Origin: Aquipseudomonas guryensis
GTDB lineage: Bacteria; Pseudomonadota; Gammaproteobacteria; Pseudomonadales; Pseudomonadaceae
DNA: 64,000 nucleotides
Assembly: GCF_014164785.1 (NCBI RefSeq)
Contig: NZ_JACJFN010000002.1
Span: 744,001-808,000, forward strand
Direction of reading: 5' to 3'
Positions 35,264 through 46,000 of the stretch are shown piece after piece (the first letter of the stretch is position 1; each line of letters begins with the position of its first letter). A program made the position numbers and the translations under genes. The notes below the pieces were generated by a model. That model ran no database searches. It was not told where the DNA came from and saw nothing but the letters and a program-made list of their open reading frames with translations.

Positions 35264-35632
35264 ATGACCCAGCGTCTGCATTTTCCCTACGCCTTCGATG
35301 GCCACGGCCGCAGCCGCGAGGCCGATGAAGCCAACTGGATCCGTGGCCTGATCGAGCAGGTGCTGTTCACCGCGCCCGGCGAACGGGTGATGCGCCCGGA
35401 CTTCGGCAGCGGCCTGCGCGAGCTGGTGTTTGCGCCCAACAGCCCGGAGCTGGCCGCCACCGTGCAGTTCCTCGTGCAAGGCGCGCTGCAGCAATGGCTG
35501 GCCGACCTGATCCAGGTCGAATCGGTGGAAGTCAGCGCCGTCGAGGCGCGCCTGGCGGTGCAGGTGCAGTACCGCATCCGCCGTACCAACCAGCGGCGTG
35601 AGGACAACTTCGTCCAGGGAGCGACGCCATGA
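35264..35632 (+). CDS. Baseplate wedge protein gp25-like
   Basis: 122 residues of the GPW/gp25 family, shown by IRGLIEQVLFTAPGERVMRP followed by FGSGLRELVF. Such proteins initiate sheath assembly at the baseplate. The frame is open from 35114, but ATG 35264, three bases after the tip gene stop with GGGAGC upstream, gives the normal family start. ATGA overlap with the next gene. Confidence 0.92.
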   Translation: MTQRLHFPYAFDGHGRSREADEANWIRGLIEQVLFTAPGERVMRPDFGSGLRELVFAPNSPELAATVQFLVQGALQQWLADLIQVESVEVSAVEARLAVQVQYRIRRTNQRREDNFVQGATP

Positions 35633-38199
35633 TCTACCACTGCTGCGAAGAGAACCGTCGGGCACTGGTGGATGCTCACCCCAGCCTCAACGGCATCGAC
35701 TACCTGGAGGTGCTCGACCTCGACGCGCCGCCCGGCAGCCCGCGCCAGCGTACCCTGCTGGTCCGTCTGCTCAAGCCGGTGCCCGCCGGGTTGAGCGTAG
35801 ACAACCTGCACATCAGCGGCGGCGAGCGTGTGCGCCGGGTGGGCATCGAGTGGCTCGGCATCGCCAGCGCGCCACCGGCCCAGGCCAACGCCGCCGAGCA
35901 GGCGCTGTTCCTCGCCCTGGTGGAGCCCGACCATGTGCTGGTGCTGCGCACCGACACCGATGGCGATCACTCCACCTACCACCTGCAGCTAGGCCAGGCC
36001 GGCTCCCTCGACACGCCGCTGGTGGATTTCGACCCGCGCCTGTCGAGCGTGGACTTCGCCTTCAAGGTCGAGTGCCCCAGCGATTTCGACTGCCGCCCAC
36101 AACAGGACTGCGCCGAGCCCGTCACGCCAGCGCCGGACATCAACTATCTGGCCCGCGACTATGCCAGCCTGCGCCGCCTGGTCATGGATCGGTTGGCCCG
36201 GCAGATGCCCGGCTGGCGCGACCGCAGCCCGGCCGACCTGGCTACCACCCTGGGCGAGCTGATCGCCTATGTCGGCGACCTGCAGCACTACCAGCTCGAC
36301 GCCGTCACCACCGAGGCCTACCTGCATACCGCGCGTAAACGCAGCAGCCTGCGCCGCCATGCCCTGCTGGTGGACTACCAACTGCACGAGGGCTGCAACG
36401 CCCGCGCCTGGCTGCATCTGCAGGTCAGCGGCGGGCCCTTCCCGATGCCGGACGGGCTGCGTTTTTACACCCGCGTGCCAGGCGTACCGCCGCGCATCCT
36501 CAGCGACTCGCCGGAGGAACGCCAGGCGCTGCAGAGCACGCCGCTGGTGTTCGAGCCGATGCAGCAAAGCACCCTCAACGAGGCGCACAACCGCCTGTTC
36601 TTCCACACCTGGAGCGACTCCCGCTGCTGCCTGGCGAGCGGCGCCACCCGGGCCACCCTGCGTGGCCATCTACCGGATCTGGCAGTGGGCGACGTGCTGG
36701 TGTTGCAAGAAGTGCTCGGCCCACTCACCGGCGAGGCGGCCGACGCCGATCCCGCGCGGCGCCATGCGGTGCGTTTGACCCAGGTGCGAGCCTTCGACGG
36801 CACGGACCCACTGCTCGACCCGCTGGACGACAGCGAAATTACCGAGATCGCCTGGCACGCCGACGACGCCCTGCCTTTTGCCCTGTGCATCTCCAGCGAA
36901 ATTGACGAGGCCCACGGCAGCCTGCAGCTGGAAGATGTCAGCGTGGCGTTGGGCAATATCGTCCTGGTCGATCACGGCCGCAGCGTGATCGGCGAAGCAT
37001 TGGGCAGCGTACCGGCGCCACGGATGCAGTACCCGGCCAGCGGCGGTGCCTGCCAGCGCGTGGCGCCGGAACCACTGCCGCCACGCTATCGCCCGTTGCT
37101 GGCCGAGGGCCCGGTGACCCACCGCGGCCGCGTCGTGCGGCGGGTGCTGGATGGCGGTCTGCTGCGCCGCGAGTGGGTGCTGTTCGACCCACAGGCCTCG
37201 GCCAGCAGCGCCCTGCACTGGCGCGCCGCCGACGCCATCCCCGACCTGCGCCTGGAAAGCGGCCTCGAGATCAGCCCTGAACACTGGAACGTGCAGCGCA
37301 ACCTGCTGGACAGCAAGGCCGAGGACCGCCACTTCGTCGTCGAGGCCGAGAACGACGGCAACACTCACCTGCGCTTTGGCGACGACCGTCACGGCCGGCG
37401 TCCGGACAGTGGAATCGATTTTCGTGCCTATTACCGGGTCGGCAACGGCCCGGCCGGTAATGTCGGCGCGGCCAGCATCGCCCATGTGGTCAGCGCCGAG
37501 GCGCGCATCGAGGCGGTGAGCAACCCGCTGCCGGCCCACGGCGGCATCGCCGCGGAGAACCAGGCCGAGCTGCGCCGTGCGGCACCGCAGGCGTTCCGTA
37601 CCCAGGAACGGGCAGTCACCCCGGCCGACTACGCCGAAGTCACCGAGCGCCTGGACGGTGTACAGCGCGCCGCCGCCGGGCTGCGCTGGACCGGCAGCTG
37701 GCACACGGTGTTCGTCACGGTCGATCGCAAGGGCGGCGAGCCGGTCGATGCACCGTTCGCCGAGAACGTGGTCGAGCACCTCGACCGCTACCGCATGGCC
37801 GGCCATGACCTGCGCGTCAACGAGCCGTTGAATGTGTCGCTGGAGATCGACCTGCTGGTCTGCGTCAAGGCCGGCTACTTCCGCAGCGATGTACGCCACG
37901 GCCTGCTCGAGGTGCTAGGTAGTCGCCAGCGCAGCGACGGCACGCGCGGTCTGTTCCACCCGGACAACTTCAGCTTCGGCCAGACCTTCTTCCTCAGCCC
38001 GCTGTACGCAGCGGCGCGCACCGTGCCCGGCGTGGCTGCGGTGCAGGTGACGCGCTTCCAACGCCAGGGCCAGGCCGATCCCAAACCGCTGGCCGATGGT
38101 TTCATGGCGCTCGGCCGCCTGGAAATCGTGCGCCTCGACAACGATCCCAATTTTCCGGAGCACGGCGTGCTGCGGCTCAACCTGCATGGAGGCAAGTGA
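35629..38199 (+). CDS. Baseplate J-like wedge protein (Pvc11/Afp11 type)
   Basis: 856 residues of the 'putative baseplate assembly protein' family. Recognisable parts are INYLARDYASLRRLVMDRLA, TTLGELIAYVGDLQHYQLD, THLRFGDDRHGRRPDSG and the gpJ-like end with RTQERAVTPADYAEVTERL and VPGVAAVQVTRF. Builds the baseplate wedge with the next gene product. Overlaps by ATGA at its start and by one base at its end. Confidence 0.9.
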   Translation: MIYHCCEENRRALVDAHPSLNGIDYLEVLDLDAPPGSPRQRTLLVRLLKPVPAGLSVDNLHISGGERVRRVGIEWLGIASAPPAQANAAEQALFLALVEPDHVLVLRTDTDGDHSTYHLQLGQAGSLDTPLVDFDPRLSSVDFAFKVECPSDFDCRPQQDCAEPVTPAPDINYLARDYASLRRLVMDRLARQMPGWRDRSPADLATTLGELIAYVGDLQHYQLDAVTTEAYLHTARKRSSLRRHALLVDYQLHEGCNARAWLHLQVSGGPFPMPDGLRFYTRVPGVPPRILSDSPEERQALQSTPLVFEPMQQSTLNEAHNRLFFHTWSDSRCCLASGATRATLRGHLPDLAVGDVLVLQEVLGPLTGEAADADPARRHAVRLTQVRAFDGTDPLLDPLDDSEITEIAWHADDALPFALCISSEIDEAHGSLQLEDVSVALGNIVLVDHGRSVIGEALGSVPAPRMQYPASGGACQRVAPEPLPPRYRPLLAEGPVTHRGRVVRRVLDGGLLRREWVLFDPQASASSALHWRAADAIPDLRLESGLEISPEHWNVQRNLLDSKAEDRHFVVEAENDGNTHLRFGDDRHGRRPDSGIDFRAYYRVGNGPAGNVGAASIAHVVSAEARIEAVSNPLPAHGGIAAENQAELRRAAPQAFRTQERAVTPADYAEVTERLDGVQRAAAGLRWTGSWHTVFVTVDRKGGEPVDAPFAENVVEHLDRYRMAGHDLRVNEPLNVSLEIDLLVCVKAGYFRSDVRHGLLEVLGSRQRSDGTRGLFHPDNFSFGQTFFLSPLYAAARTVPGVAAVQVTRFQRQGQADPKPLADGFMALGRLEIVRLDNDPNFPEHGVLRLNLHGGK

Positions 38200-40982
38200 T
38201 GGTCAGCAAACCCGAGTGTGACTGCTGCACCGGCTTGGACGCCGACACCCCGCAGCGCATCGACAACCCACCGGGGCTGCCAGCGATCGACTATCGCATC
38301 GGCCGCCATGGCGACTTCATGGACAGCCTGCAGGCGCGCCTGTCCAGCGCCGAACATCCGGCCCTGGCCGCGTTCACCAGCCGCGAAACCAGCGACTTCA
38401 CCCTGGCGCTGTCCGACGCCCTGGCCTGCTCGCTGGACGTGCTCGGCTTCTACACCGAGCGCTACGCCCAGGAGCACTATCTGCGCACCGCCACCGAGCA
38501 GCTCTCGGTGCGGCAAATGGCGCGCCTGATTGGCTACCGGCCGGCGCCGGGTGTGGCCGCCTCCACCCACCTGGCCTTCACCCTGCAGAGCGCGCCGGGC
38601 ATGCCCAGCGAGCCAATCGTCATTCCGCGCGGCAGCAAGGTGCAGAGCGTGCCCGGCCAGGACGAGCAGGCACAGACCTTCGAGACCATTGCCCCGGCGC
38701 CGGCCCGCGCCGCCTGGAACGCCATCCCGGCCCAGGCCAGCCGCGCCTGGCGACCGCGCAAGGGCGATACCGAGCTGTGGCTGGCCGGGGTTCTTCACCA
38801 GTTGCAGGCGGGCGACGCCATTCTCATCGTCGGTGACGAGCGTCTCAGCGACCCTGGCAGCGAACGCTGGGATGTGCGCGTACTGGCCAAGGTCGAGGCG
38901 GACAGCGCGAACGGCCGCACCCGGCTGCTGTGGAATCACCCGCTGGGCAGCGGTTTCCCGGCCATGAGCCCGAGCGGCAGCGGCGCCCGGGTGTTCGCCC
39001 TGCGCCAGCGCACCGCGCTGTTCGGCCACAACGCGCCGGACCCGAATCTGTTTGGCCCGGACAACCCGCAGATCGGCCATCAGATCGACAAGAGCACCAG
39101 CAACAACTGGCGCTGGGCTAACTTCACAGTCGATCCGGCAGCCGTCGATCTGGACACCGACAACGCCAAGATCGTCGCCGGCAGCTGGTTCGCCCTGGTG
39201 TCCAACAACCCGGCCTATGGCAGCGCCGACCTGCCCGGCTATGTCGAGCTGTACCGCGCCACGCGAGTGATCCATCGCACCCGCAGCGCCTTTGCCCTGT
39301 CCGGCAAGATCACTCGCATCACCCCGGACACCAACGAAAACCTCAGCGCCACGACTTTCCCGCTGCGCCAGACCCTGGTGCTGGCCCAGAGCGAGGCGCT
39401 GGAGACGCTTGCCACGCCGCTGTTCCACCCGGCGTATGGCGATCTCCTCGAACTGGATCTGCGTGTCGACGGCCTGCAGCCGGGTCAGGCCCTGGCGCTG
39501 TCCGGCCGACGCCAGCGCATCGCCCTGCTGGCCAGCGGTCTGGCCCTGCAGCTCGATGAAGGCGGTAGCGTGGCGTTGGAACAGGACGACCAGCTGTTCA
39601 TGCTGGCCCCGGCCGACCGCCTGTTCGGCAGCACCCCGGTGGCACTCGGCGCCGAGGAGTTCGCCGGGCTGCTCGGCAGCACTTCGGTCAACCTGCGCTT
39701 GCAGGTGCTGGACCGCGACGGGCGCAGCGGCCGCTTACAGGCCAAGGCCAGCCAGATTCGCCTGGCCGTGGGTCACAAGGACGATGTGCTGGTGCACCAG
39801 ATCGCCTTTATCGGCGACACCGAGGACTCGCTCAGTCACGACCGCGACCGCACCAGCCTCAAGCTGCAGACGTCGCTGCAGCATGTGTTCGAGCGCGCCA
39901 GCCTGCGCATCAACGCCAACGTCGCTCCGGCCAGCCATGGCGAGACGGTTGAGGCGATTCTCGGCGACGGCAACGCAGCTCAGGCCAACCAGCGCTTCGC
40001 GCTCAACCAGGCGCCACTGACCTACCTCAGCGCGAGTACGCCCAGCGGGCGCGCCTCGACCCTGGAGCTGCGGATCAACGACGTGCTGTGGAGCGAGGCG
40101 CCGACCCTGTACCGCGTGGCGGCCAATGCGCGCAGCTACGAGACCAGCCAGGATGAGGCCGGCTACACCACCCTGCAGTTTGGCGACGGCAACGAAGGCG
40201 CGCGTCTGCCCAGCGGCCACAGCAACGTGCGTGTGCGCTACCGCAAGGGCCTCGGCGGTGCCGGCAACCTGGCCGCCGGCAAACTCACCACCCTGCTCTC
40301 GCGCCCGCTGGGTGTCGGCGAGGTGGTTAATCCGGTGCCGGCCAGTGGCGGCGAGGATGGCGAGTCGCTGGCCCAGGCCCGCGACAATGCACCGTTGACG
40401 GTACTGACCCTGGACCGCGCGGTGTCCATTACCGACTACGCCAACTTCGCCCGCGCCTTTGCCGGCATCGACAAGGCCCATGCCCTGTGGATTCCCAGTG
40501 GCCCGGCGCGCGGCGTGTTTCTCAGCCTGGCCGGCGCGCAAGGCGCGACGGTGGCCGAGGGCGACGCGGTGTATGCCTCGCTGCGCGCCGCGCTGCTGGC
40601 CTATGGCGACCCACTGGTGCCGCTGCGCATGGTCGGTTATGCCGATGCGCGTTTCCGTTGCCGCCTCGCGGTCAAGGTGCTGGCGGAATACGACGCCGAG
40701 CTGGTCCTGGGCCAGGTTGAGGCCGCGCTGCGCGAGCATTTCGGCTTCGCCAAGCGCGATTTCGGCCAGACCGTGTCGGTCGACGAACTGGCCGCCGTGG
40801 CCCACGCCGTCGCCGGTGTGCAGGCGGTGCAGGTCAGCCGCCTGTATCGCCAGGGCCAGCCGCCGGGCCTGGCTCCACGCCTGTATGCCGCGCTGCCGGT
40901 GGCCTCGCTCAGCGGCCTGCCGCAGGCGGCAGAGCTGCTGACCCTCGATGCTGCACCGCTGGAACTGGAGGTGCTGCCATGA
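38199..40982 (+). CDS. Second baseplate J-like wedge protein (Pvc12/Afp12 type)
   Basis: 927 residues, same family plan as the preceding gene: LALSDALACSLDVLGFYTER, RQMARLIGYRPAPGVAAST, YTTLQFGDGNEGARLPSG and a gpJ-like C-terminus (TLDRAVSITDYANFARAFAG). A N-terminal CDCCTG cysteine motif is typical of this paralogue. The TGATG junction means the ATG shares one base with the previous stop; a GTG one codon earlier is possible. Confidence 0.9.
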   Translation: MVSKPECDCCTGLDADTPQRIDNPPGLPAIDYRIGRHGDFMDSLQARLSSAEHPALAAFTSRETSDFTLALSDALACSLDVLGFYTERYAQEHYLRTATEQLSVRQMARLIGYRPAPGVAASTHLAFTLQSAPGMPSEPIVIPRGSKVQSVPGQDEQAQTFETIAPAPARAAWNAIPAQASRAWRPRKGDTELWLAGVLHQLQAGDAILIVGDERLSDPGSERWDVRVLAKVEADSANGRTRLLWNHPLGSGFPAMSPSGSGARVFALRQRTALFGHNAPDPNLFGPDNPQIGHQIDKSTSNNWRWANFTVDPAAVDLDTDNAKIVAGSWFALVSNNPAYGSADLPGYVELYRATRVIHRTRSAFALSGKITRITPDTNENLSATTFPLRQTLVLAQSEALETLATPLFHPAYGDLLELDLRVDGLQPGQALALSGRRQRIALLASGLALQLDEGGSVALEQDDQLFMLAPADRLFGSTPVALGAEEFAGLLGSTSVNLRLQVLDRDGRSGRLQAKASQIRLAVGHKDDVLVHQIAFIGDTEDSLSHDRDRTSLKLQTSLQHVFERASLRINANVAPASHGETVEAILGDGNAAQANQRFALNQAPLTYLSASTPSGRASTLELRINDVLWSEAPTLYRVAANARSYETSQDEAGYTTLQFGDGNEGARLPSGHSNVRVRYRKGLGGAGNLAAGKLTTLLSRPLGVGEVVNPVPASGGEDGESLAQARDNAPLTVLTLDRAVSITDYANFARAFAGIDKAHALWIPSGPARGVFLSLAGAQGATVAEGDAVYASLRAALLAYGDPLVPLRMVGYADARFRCRLAVKVLAEYDAELVLGQVEAALREHFGFAKRDFGQTVSVDELAAVAHAVAGVQAVQVSRLYRQGQPPGLAPRLYAALPVASLSGLPQAAELLTLDAAPLELEVLP

Positions 40983-43057
40983 GCCTGGACGCCCAATCAT
41001 TGTTCGCCTTGCTGCCGGCCATTCATCGCATCCGCGACGCGGAACTGGCGGAGGCCGAAGGCTTCGAGCGCGGCCCGTTGGAAGAGTTGGTGGCCCTGCT
41101 GGCCGAACAGTTGGGCATCGCCGAGGAAGGCCTGGAACAGCTCTACGACGACCTGTTCATCGAGACCTGCGCCGACTGGGTAGTGCCCTACATCGGCGAC
41201 CTGATCGGCTACCAGGGCCTGCACCAGGTGGTGCCCAAGGTCGCCAGCCCACGCGCTGAAGTCGCCCACACCATCGCCCTGCGTCGACGCAAAGGCACCG
41301 CCACCGTGCTGGAGCAATTGGCCCGCGACGTCACCGGCTGGGACGCCCGCGCGGTGGAGTACTTCCAGCGCCTGTGCGCCACCCAGTACATGAACCACCC
41401 GCGCCCGCAGGCGTTACAGGCCCCCGACCTGCGTCAGGAACAGGCACTGGAGTGGCTGGGCACAGCCTTCGAGACGGCCAACCGCAGCGTGGACGTGCGC
41501 CGCATCGAGACTGGTCGCGGCCGTCACAATATCCCCAATGTCGGCCTGCACCTGTGGCGCATCCAGGCCTACTCGCGCAGCCAGGCGCCCTGTCTGCGCG
41601 CCGGCCCGCGGCGCTACCGGGCCAGCCCGCTGGGCCACGACCTGGTGCTGTACAACAAATCGCGGGTGGAAGACGACATCGGCCATCTGGCCGAGCCGGA
41701 CAACGTGCCCTGGCCACTGTCGCGCCGGCGCCTGGAGGCGCACCTGGCGCGCCATTACGGGGTGCGCGCCAACGCGGGCGCGCCGCTGGATAACCCGGCG
41801 CCGAGCCTGCAGCTGTGGGTCGACGACACGCTGATCGAACGCGAGCAGATCTGCATCTGCCACCTCGGCGACGACGGTGCTGGCTGGGCGCACACGCCAC
41901 CAGCGGACGGCACCTATTCCATCGACCCGCTGCTGGGGCGCATCGCCCTGCCCGGCGACGCCCCAGACCCGGCCGAGGTGCAGCTGACCTGGCACGAAGG
42001 CTTCTCAGCCGATATCGGCGGCGGCGAATACGAGCGCGGCGCCGACCTGCCCACCCCGCCGGCTGATCGTCTGCTGGTGCGAGTGCCGGATGATCAGCCG
42101 ACGTTGGTGGCGGCGTTGACCGAGATTGCCGGCGACGGTGTGGTGGAAATCACCGACAACGGCCGCTATGAGGAAGCGCTGGATATCCAGGTGGCGGCCG
42201 ATGGAGCCGTGGAAATCCGCGCGCGCAACGGCCGCCGTCCGATCCTGGCACTCAGCCAGCTGAGCATCAGCGGTGCGGCAGACAGCGCCTGCCTGCTCAA
42301 CGGTCTGCTGATCAGCGGCGCGCCACTGCAGGTAGCGGCCGGTGCCGGCAACCTACTGGCCCGCCTGGAGCTGGACCACTGCACCCTGGTGCCCGGAATC
42401 GCGCTGGATGCCAGCGGCCAACCGCTGCAGCCCACCAGTCCCAGCCTGCTGCTGGAGATCGCCAGTCTGCAGACGCGTATCTCGCGCAGCCTGGTCGGCG
42501 CCATTCGCGCGCATGAACACGCCGTGGTGCAGGCCAGCGACAGCCTGATCGACGCCACCGCCCGCGACGGCGTGGCCTTTGCCGCCATGGATGGCGAAGC
42601 ACCGGGCGCCGCGCTGTCGCTGGATGCCTGCACGTTGATCGGCAAGCTGCATACCAGCGAGGTTGGGCTGATCTCCAACAGCATCCTTTTCGCCGCACTG
42701 GCACCAGCCGACAGCTGGGCAGTGCCGGTACGCGCCGAGCGCAAGCAGGTCGGTTGTGTGCGTTTCAGCTGGCTGCCGTTTAACTCGATACTGCCCCGCC
42801 GCCATCGCTGCCAGCCAGATTCCAGTGCGGCCGCGCGACACATCGCACCACGCTTCACCTCATTGCGCTATGGCACCCCGGCCTACGGCCAGCTCGCCAC
42901 TTCCACGGCGGCAGAAATTCTCCTGGGCGCCGACGACGAGAGCGAGATGGGCGTATTCCACCAGCTGTATGGCGCACAGCGGGTCACCAACCTGCGCATC
43001 CGTCTCGCGGAATACCTGCGAGTCGGGCTGCGTGCCGGCATCTTTCACGAATCCTGA
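40979..43057 (+). CDS. Tail-protein-I-type baseplate protein with beta-helical C-terminus
   Basis: 692 residues. The N-terminal ~180 residues match phage tail protein I (LLPAIHRIRDAE, VVPYIGDLIGYQG, ALRRRKGTATVLEQLARDVT). The rest is repetitive and beta-rich (from about 390 on: VEITDNGRYEEALDIQ, ARLELDHCTLVPGI), like a small parallel beta-helix, ending with GTPAYGQLATSTAAEILLGA and YLRVGLRAGIF, common in eCIS homologues. Probably connects baseplate and fibre-like parts. Confidence 0.82.
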   Translation: MSLDAQSLFALLPAIHRIRDAELAEAEGFERGPLEELVALLAEQLGIAEEGLEQLYDDLFIETCADWVVPYIGDLIGYQGLHQVVPKVASPRAEVAHTIALRRRKGTATVLEQLARDVTGWDARAVEYFQRLCATQYMNHPRPQALQAPDLRQEQALEWLGTAFETANRSVDVRRIETGRGRHNIPNVGLHLWRIQAYSRSQAPCLRAGPRRYRASPLGHDLVLYNKSRVEDDIGHLAEPDNVPWPLSRRRLEAHLARHYGVRANAGAPLDNPAPSLQLWVDDTLIEREQICICHLGDDGAGWAHTPPADGTYSIDPLLGRIALPGDAPDPAEVQLTWHEGFSADIGGGEYERGADLPTPPADRLLVRVPDDQPTLVAALTEIAGDGVVEITDNGRYEEALDIQVAADGAVEIRARNGRRPILALSQLSISGAADSACLLNGLLISGAPLQVAAGAGNLLARLELDHCTLVPGIALDASGQPLQPTSPSLLLEIASLQTRISRSLVGAIRAHEHAVVQASDSLIDATARDGVAFAAMDGEAPGAALSLDACTLIGKLHTSEVGLISNSILFAALAPADSWAVPVRAERKQVGCVRFSWLPFNSILPRRHRCQPDSSAAARHIAPRFTSLRYGTPAYGQLATSTAAEILLGADDESEMGVFHQLYGAQRVTNLRIRLAEYLRVGLRAGIFHES

Positions 43058-43066
43058 GGGAACATC

Positions 43067-46000
43067 ATGAGCTTCGATCTGAGTCGAGTCCGCTTCGACG
43101 CCCGCCGTGACTTCCTCGGCGTGGTCATGCAACAGGGTCGGGTCCAGCTGGACGCGGACTGGAATGAATGGGTGGCGCAGCTGGCCCGGCGCATCCAGGC
43201 CGGCGCGCTGGATACCTTCGGCGGCAACGTGGTGCCACGCATCACCCCGGAAGGCTTCCGTATCGAGGCCGGCGGCGGCAGCTTCACCATCGGCGCCGGA
43301 CGCATCTACGTGGACGGCCTGCTGGCAGAGAACCACGGCGCCGCGCCCAACGTCTGGGAGCCGCGCCTGGCCGAGCTGACCGGCAGCGCCGCGCTGGGTT
43401 ACGCCAACCAGCCCTACTACCCCAATCCGCCGGTACTGCCCCAGGGCGGGCCGCACCTGGTGTATGTCGATGTCTGGCAGCGCGACGTCACCGCAGTAGA
43501 GGCCCCCGATCTGATCGAGAAGGCGGTCGGTGTGGACAGCACCGGGCGCCTGCAGACGGTGTGGCAAGTCAAGGTGCTGGCCAATGTCGGCAACAGCACC
43601 TGCGCCACCGAGGATGAGGATGTGCCGGGCTGGCAGGCCCTCATAGCGCCCTCGGCGGCGCGCCTGTCGACCCGTACCGGCGTGCCGAATTTCGAGCCCG
43701 ACCCGTGCCAGGTGCCACCGGCAGCCGGCTATCGCGGGCTGGAAAACCAGCTGTATCGGGTCGAGGTGCACCGCGGCGGCACACTCGGTACGGCCACCTT
43801 CAAATGGTCGCGGGACAACGCCACGGTGGCCTCGCGGGTCAGCCATATCAACCCGGCGCGCGACCGCATCACCGTCGAGAGCATCGGCCGCGATGACGTG
43901 CTGCGCTTCCATGACGGCGACTGGGTCGAGGTGACTGACGACTGGCGCGAGCTGCACGGCCTGCCCGGCGAACTGCGGCGCATCCGGGTCGCCGGCGGCG
44001 TGGACGAAAGCGCGCGGACCCTGCAGTTCGACCTGGCGCTGCCCGCCGGCATGTTCCCCACCAACGCCCAGCAAGCCACCCAGGCCGCGCGCAACACCCG
44101 CGTGCGCCGCTGGGACCAGGCCGGCCTGGTGCGCCGCGAAAACGGCACCCAGGTACTGGACCTCAACGCCCCGGGCGCCGCGGGCGACATCGTCATTCCC
44201 GCCGTGGGCACCCGCCTGTTCCTCGAACACGGCATCCTGGTCGAGTTCGCCCTGGACCCGGCTGGTGGCCAGTTCACGACGGGCGACTACTGGGTATTCG
44301 CCGCGCGCACCGTGGATGCCAGCATCGAGGAGCTGAACCTGGCCCCGCCGCTGGGCATCCACCACCATTACGCGCGCCTGGCGATGGTCAACTTTCCCGA
44401 CACCGAGACCGACTGCCGCGTGCTGTGGCCGCCAATTGCCGAGGGCGAAGGCTGCGACTGCACCGTATGCGTCAGCGCTGAGGGGCACAACAGCGGCGTG
44501 GCCACCATCCAGCAGGCCATCGACGCGATCAAGGATGTCGGCGGCACCATCTGCCTCGGCATCGGCACTTACAACCTGCGCGAAACGCTGACCGTGGACG
44601 ACGCCAACTCCCTGCGCATTCGCGGCCAGGGCTGGGGCAGCCTGCTGGTCGGCAGCCAGCCCGGCAGCGTGATCGACATCAGTGCCAGCAATGGCGTGGC
44701 CCTGGAGAACCTCAGCCTGATCGCCTCGACCAGCACGTCCAGCACCACGGCGGCGCTGCGTGCGCGCAACACGGTCGACCTGCGCGCCGAGCACATCAAC
44801 GTGCTGTGCCTGGCCACGGGCGAAGGCACCAGCGCAGCCATCAGCCTGGGCAGCAACATGCTCGGCGTGAGCATCGACGACTGCGCCCTGGTGGCCGAGC
44901 GTGGCATCGTCCGCACCGGCGAGTACCTGCTCAGCGCCGAACTGCGGGTGACGCGCAACCTGTTCTTCTGCAGCCAGCGCGCCATCAATCTGGACGGCAT
45001 CAGCCTGCACTACGGCAACACGCGGATCGACGGCAACCTGATGATCACCGGTGGGCAAACGGCGCTGGTGGCGACCGGCGCGGTGCTGCCGGGCTCGCCG
45101 TTCACCATCGCCGACAACGTCATCTACACCCAGGGCGACGGCATCCGCGCCGGGGTAGATGGCCTGCGCATCCGCGATAACGAGATCAGCGGCGCGGGCG
45201 AAGGCAGCGGCGACGGCATCGTGCTGGAGGAAGGCCTCGACCCGCAGGGCGTGAGCGACGTGCGTATCGAGGGCAATCGTCTGAGCCAACTGCAGGGCAA
45301 CGCCATCCTCATCCACCAGCATCTGGACAACGCCAGCATCGCCGGCAACCTGATCGAGAACATCGGCATAGGCGCTCTGGTGATGGGCGAAGGCGGCTCG
45401 GCCACCACCCTGGGCGTGACCGGCAATCGCTGCCGCCAGTTGGGCCTGGCAGCCAATGTCGATGGCAGCGCCTTTGCCGCGGTGCAGCTGATCCGCGTAC
45501 AGCGCGGCGACTTCTGCGACAACCTGATCGCCGAGGTGGCGCGCGACGCCGTGATCTCACCGGCCATCGCCGGCCTGCGCGCGGCGGCGGTCGGCCAGCT
45601 GCGGGTGGTGGGCAATCGCTTCCTCGGCATCGGCCCCGATCGCAGCAGCGGCGAGATGGTCGCCATCCAGGTTCTGCCACCCTTCGAGCGCTGCGTGGTC
45701 GAAGGCAACCATGTCGACCGGGTCGGCGACGACGAGCAGCAGAAACCGGTCAACGCCATCTGGCGTGCGATTCAGATCGCTCCAGCAGTGATCGGCGGCC
45801 CGGCCAATTTCAGCGTCGCCTACATGGTGCCCGCGCCGGAAAGCGCCTACCTGCTCAGCGCCAACCGCGCCTATGCACTCGCGCGCCATCCGGCCGACCT
45901 GGCGATCCAGAACAATCGCCTGCGCGCGCACCTGAGCAGTGTGCCGCTCAACCTTTGCGCCAGCCTCGAGCATTGCCTGTTCGCCGGCAACCATTGCGAG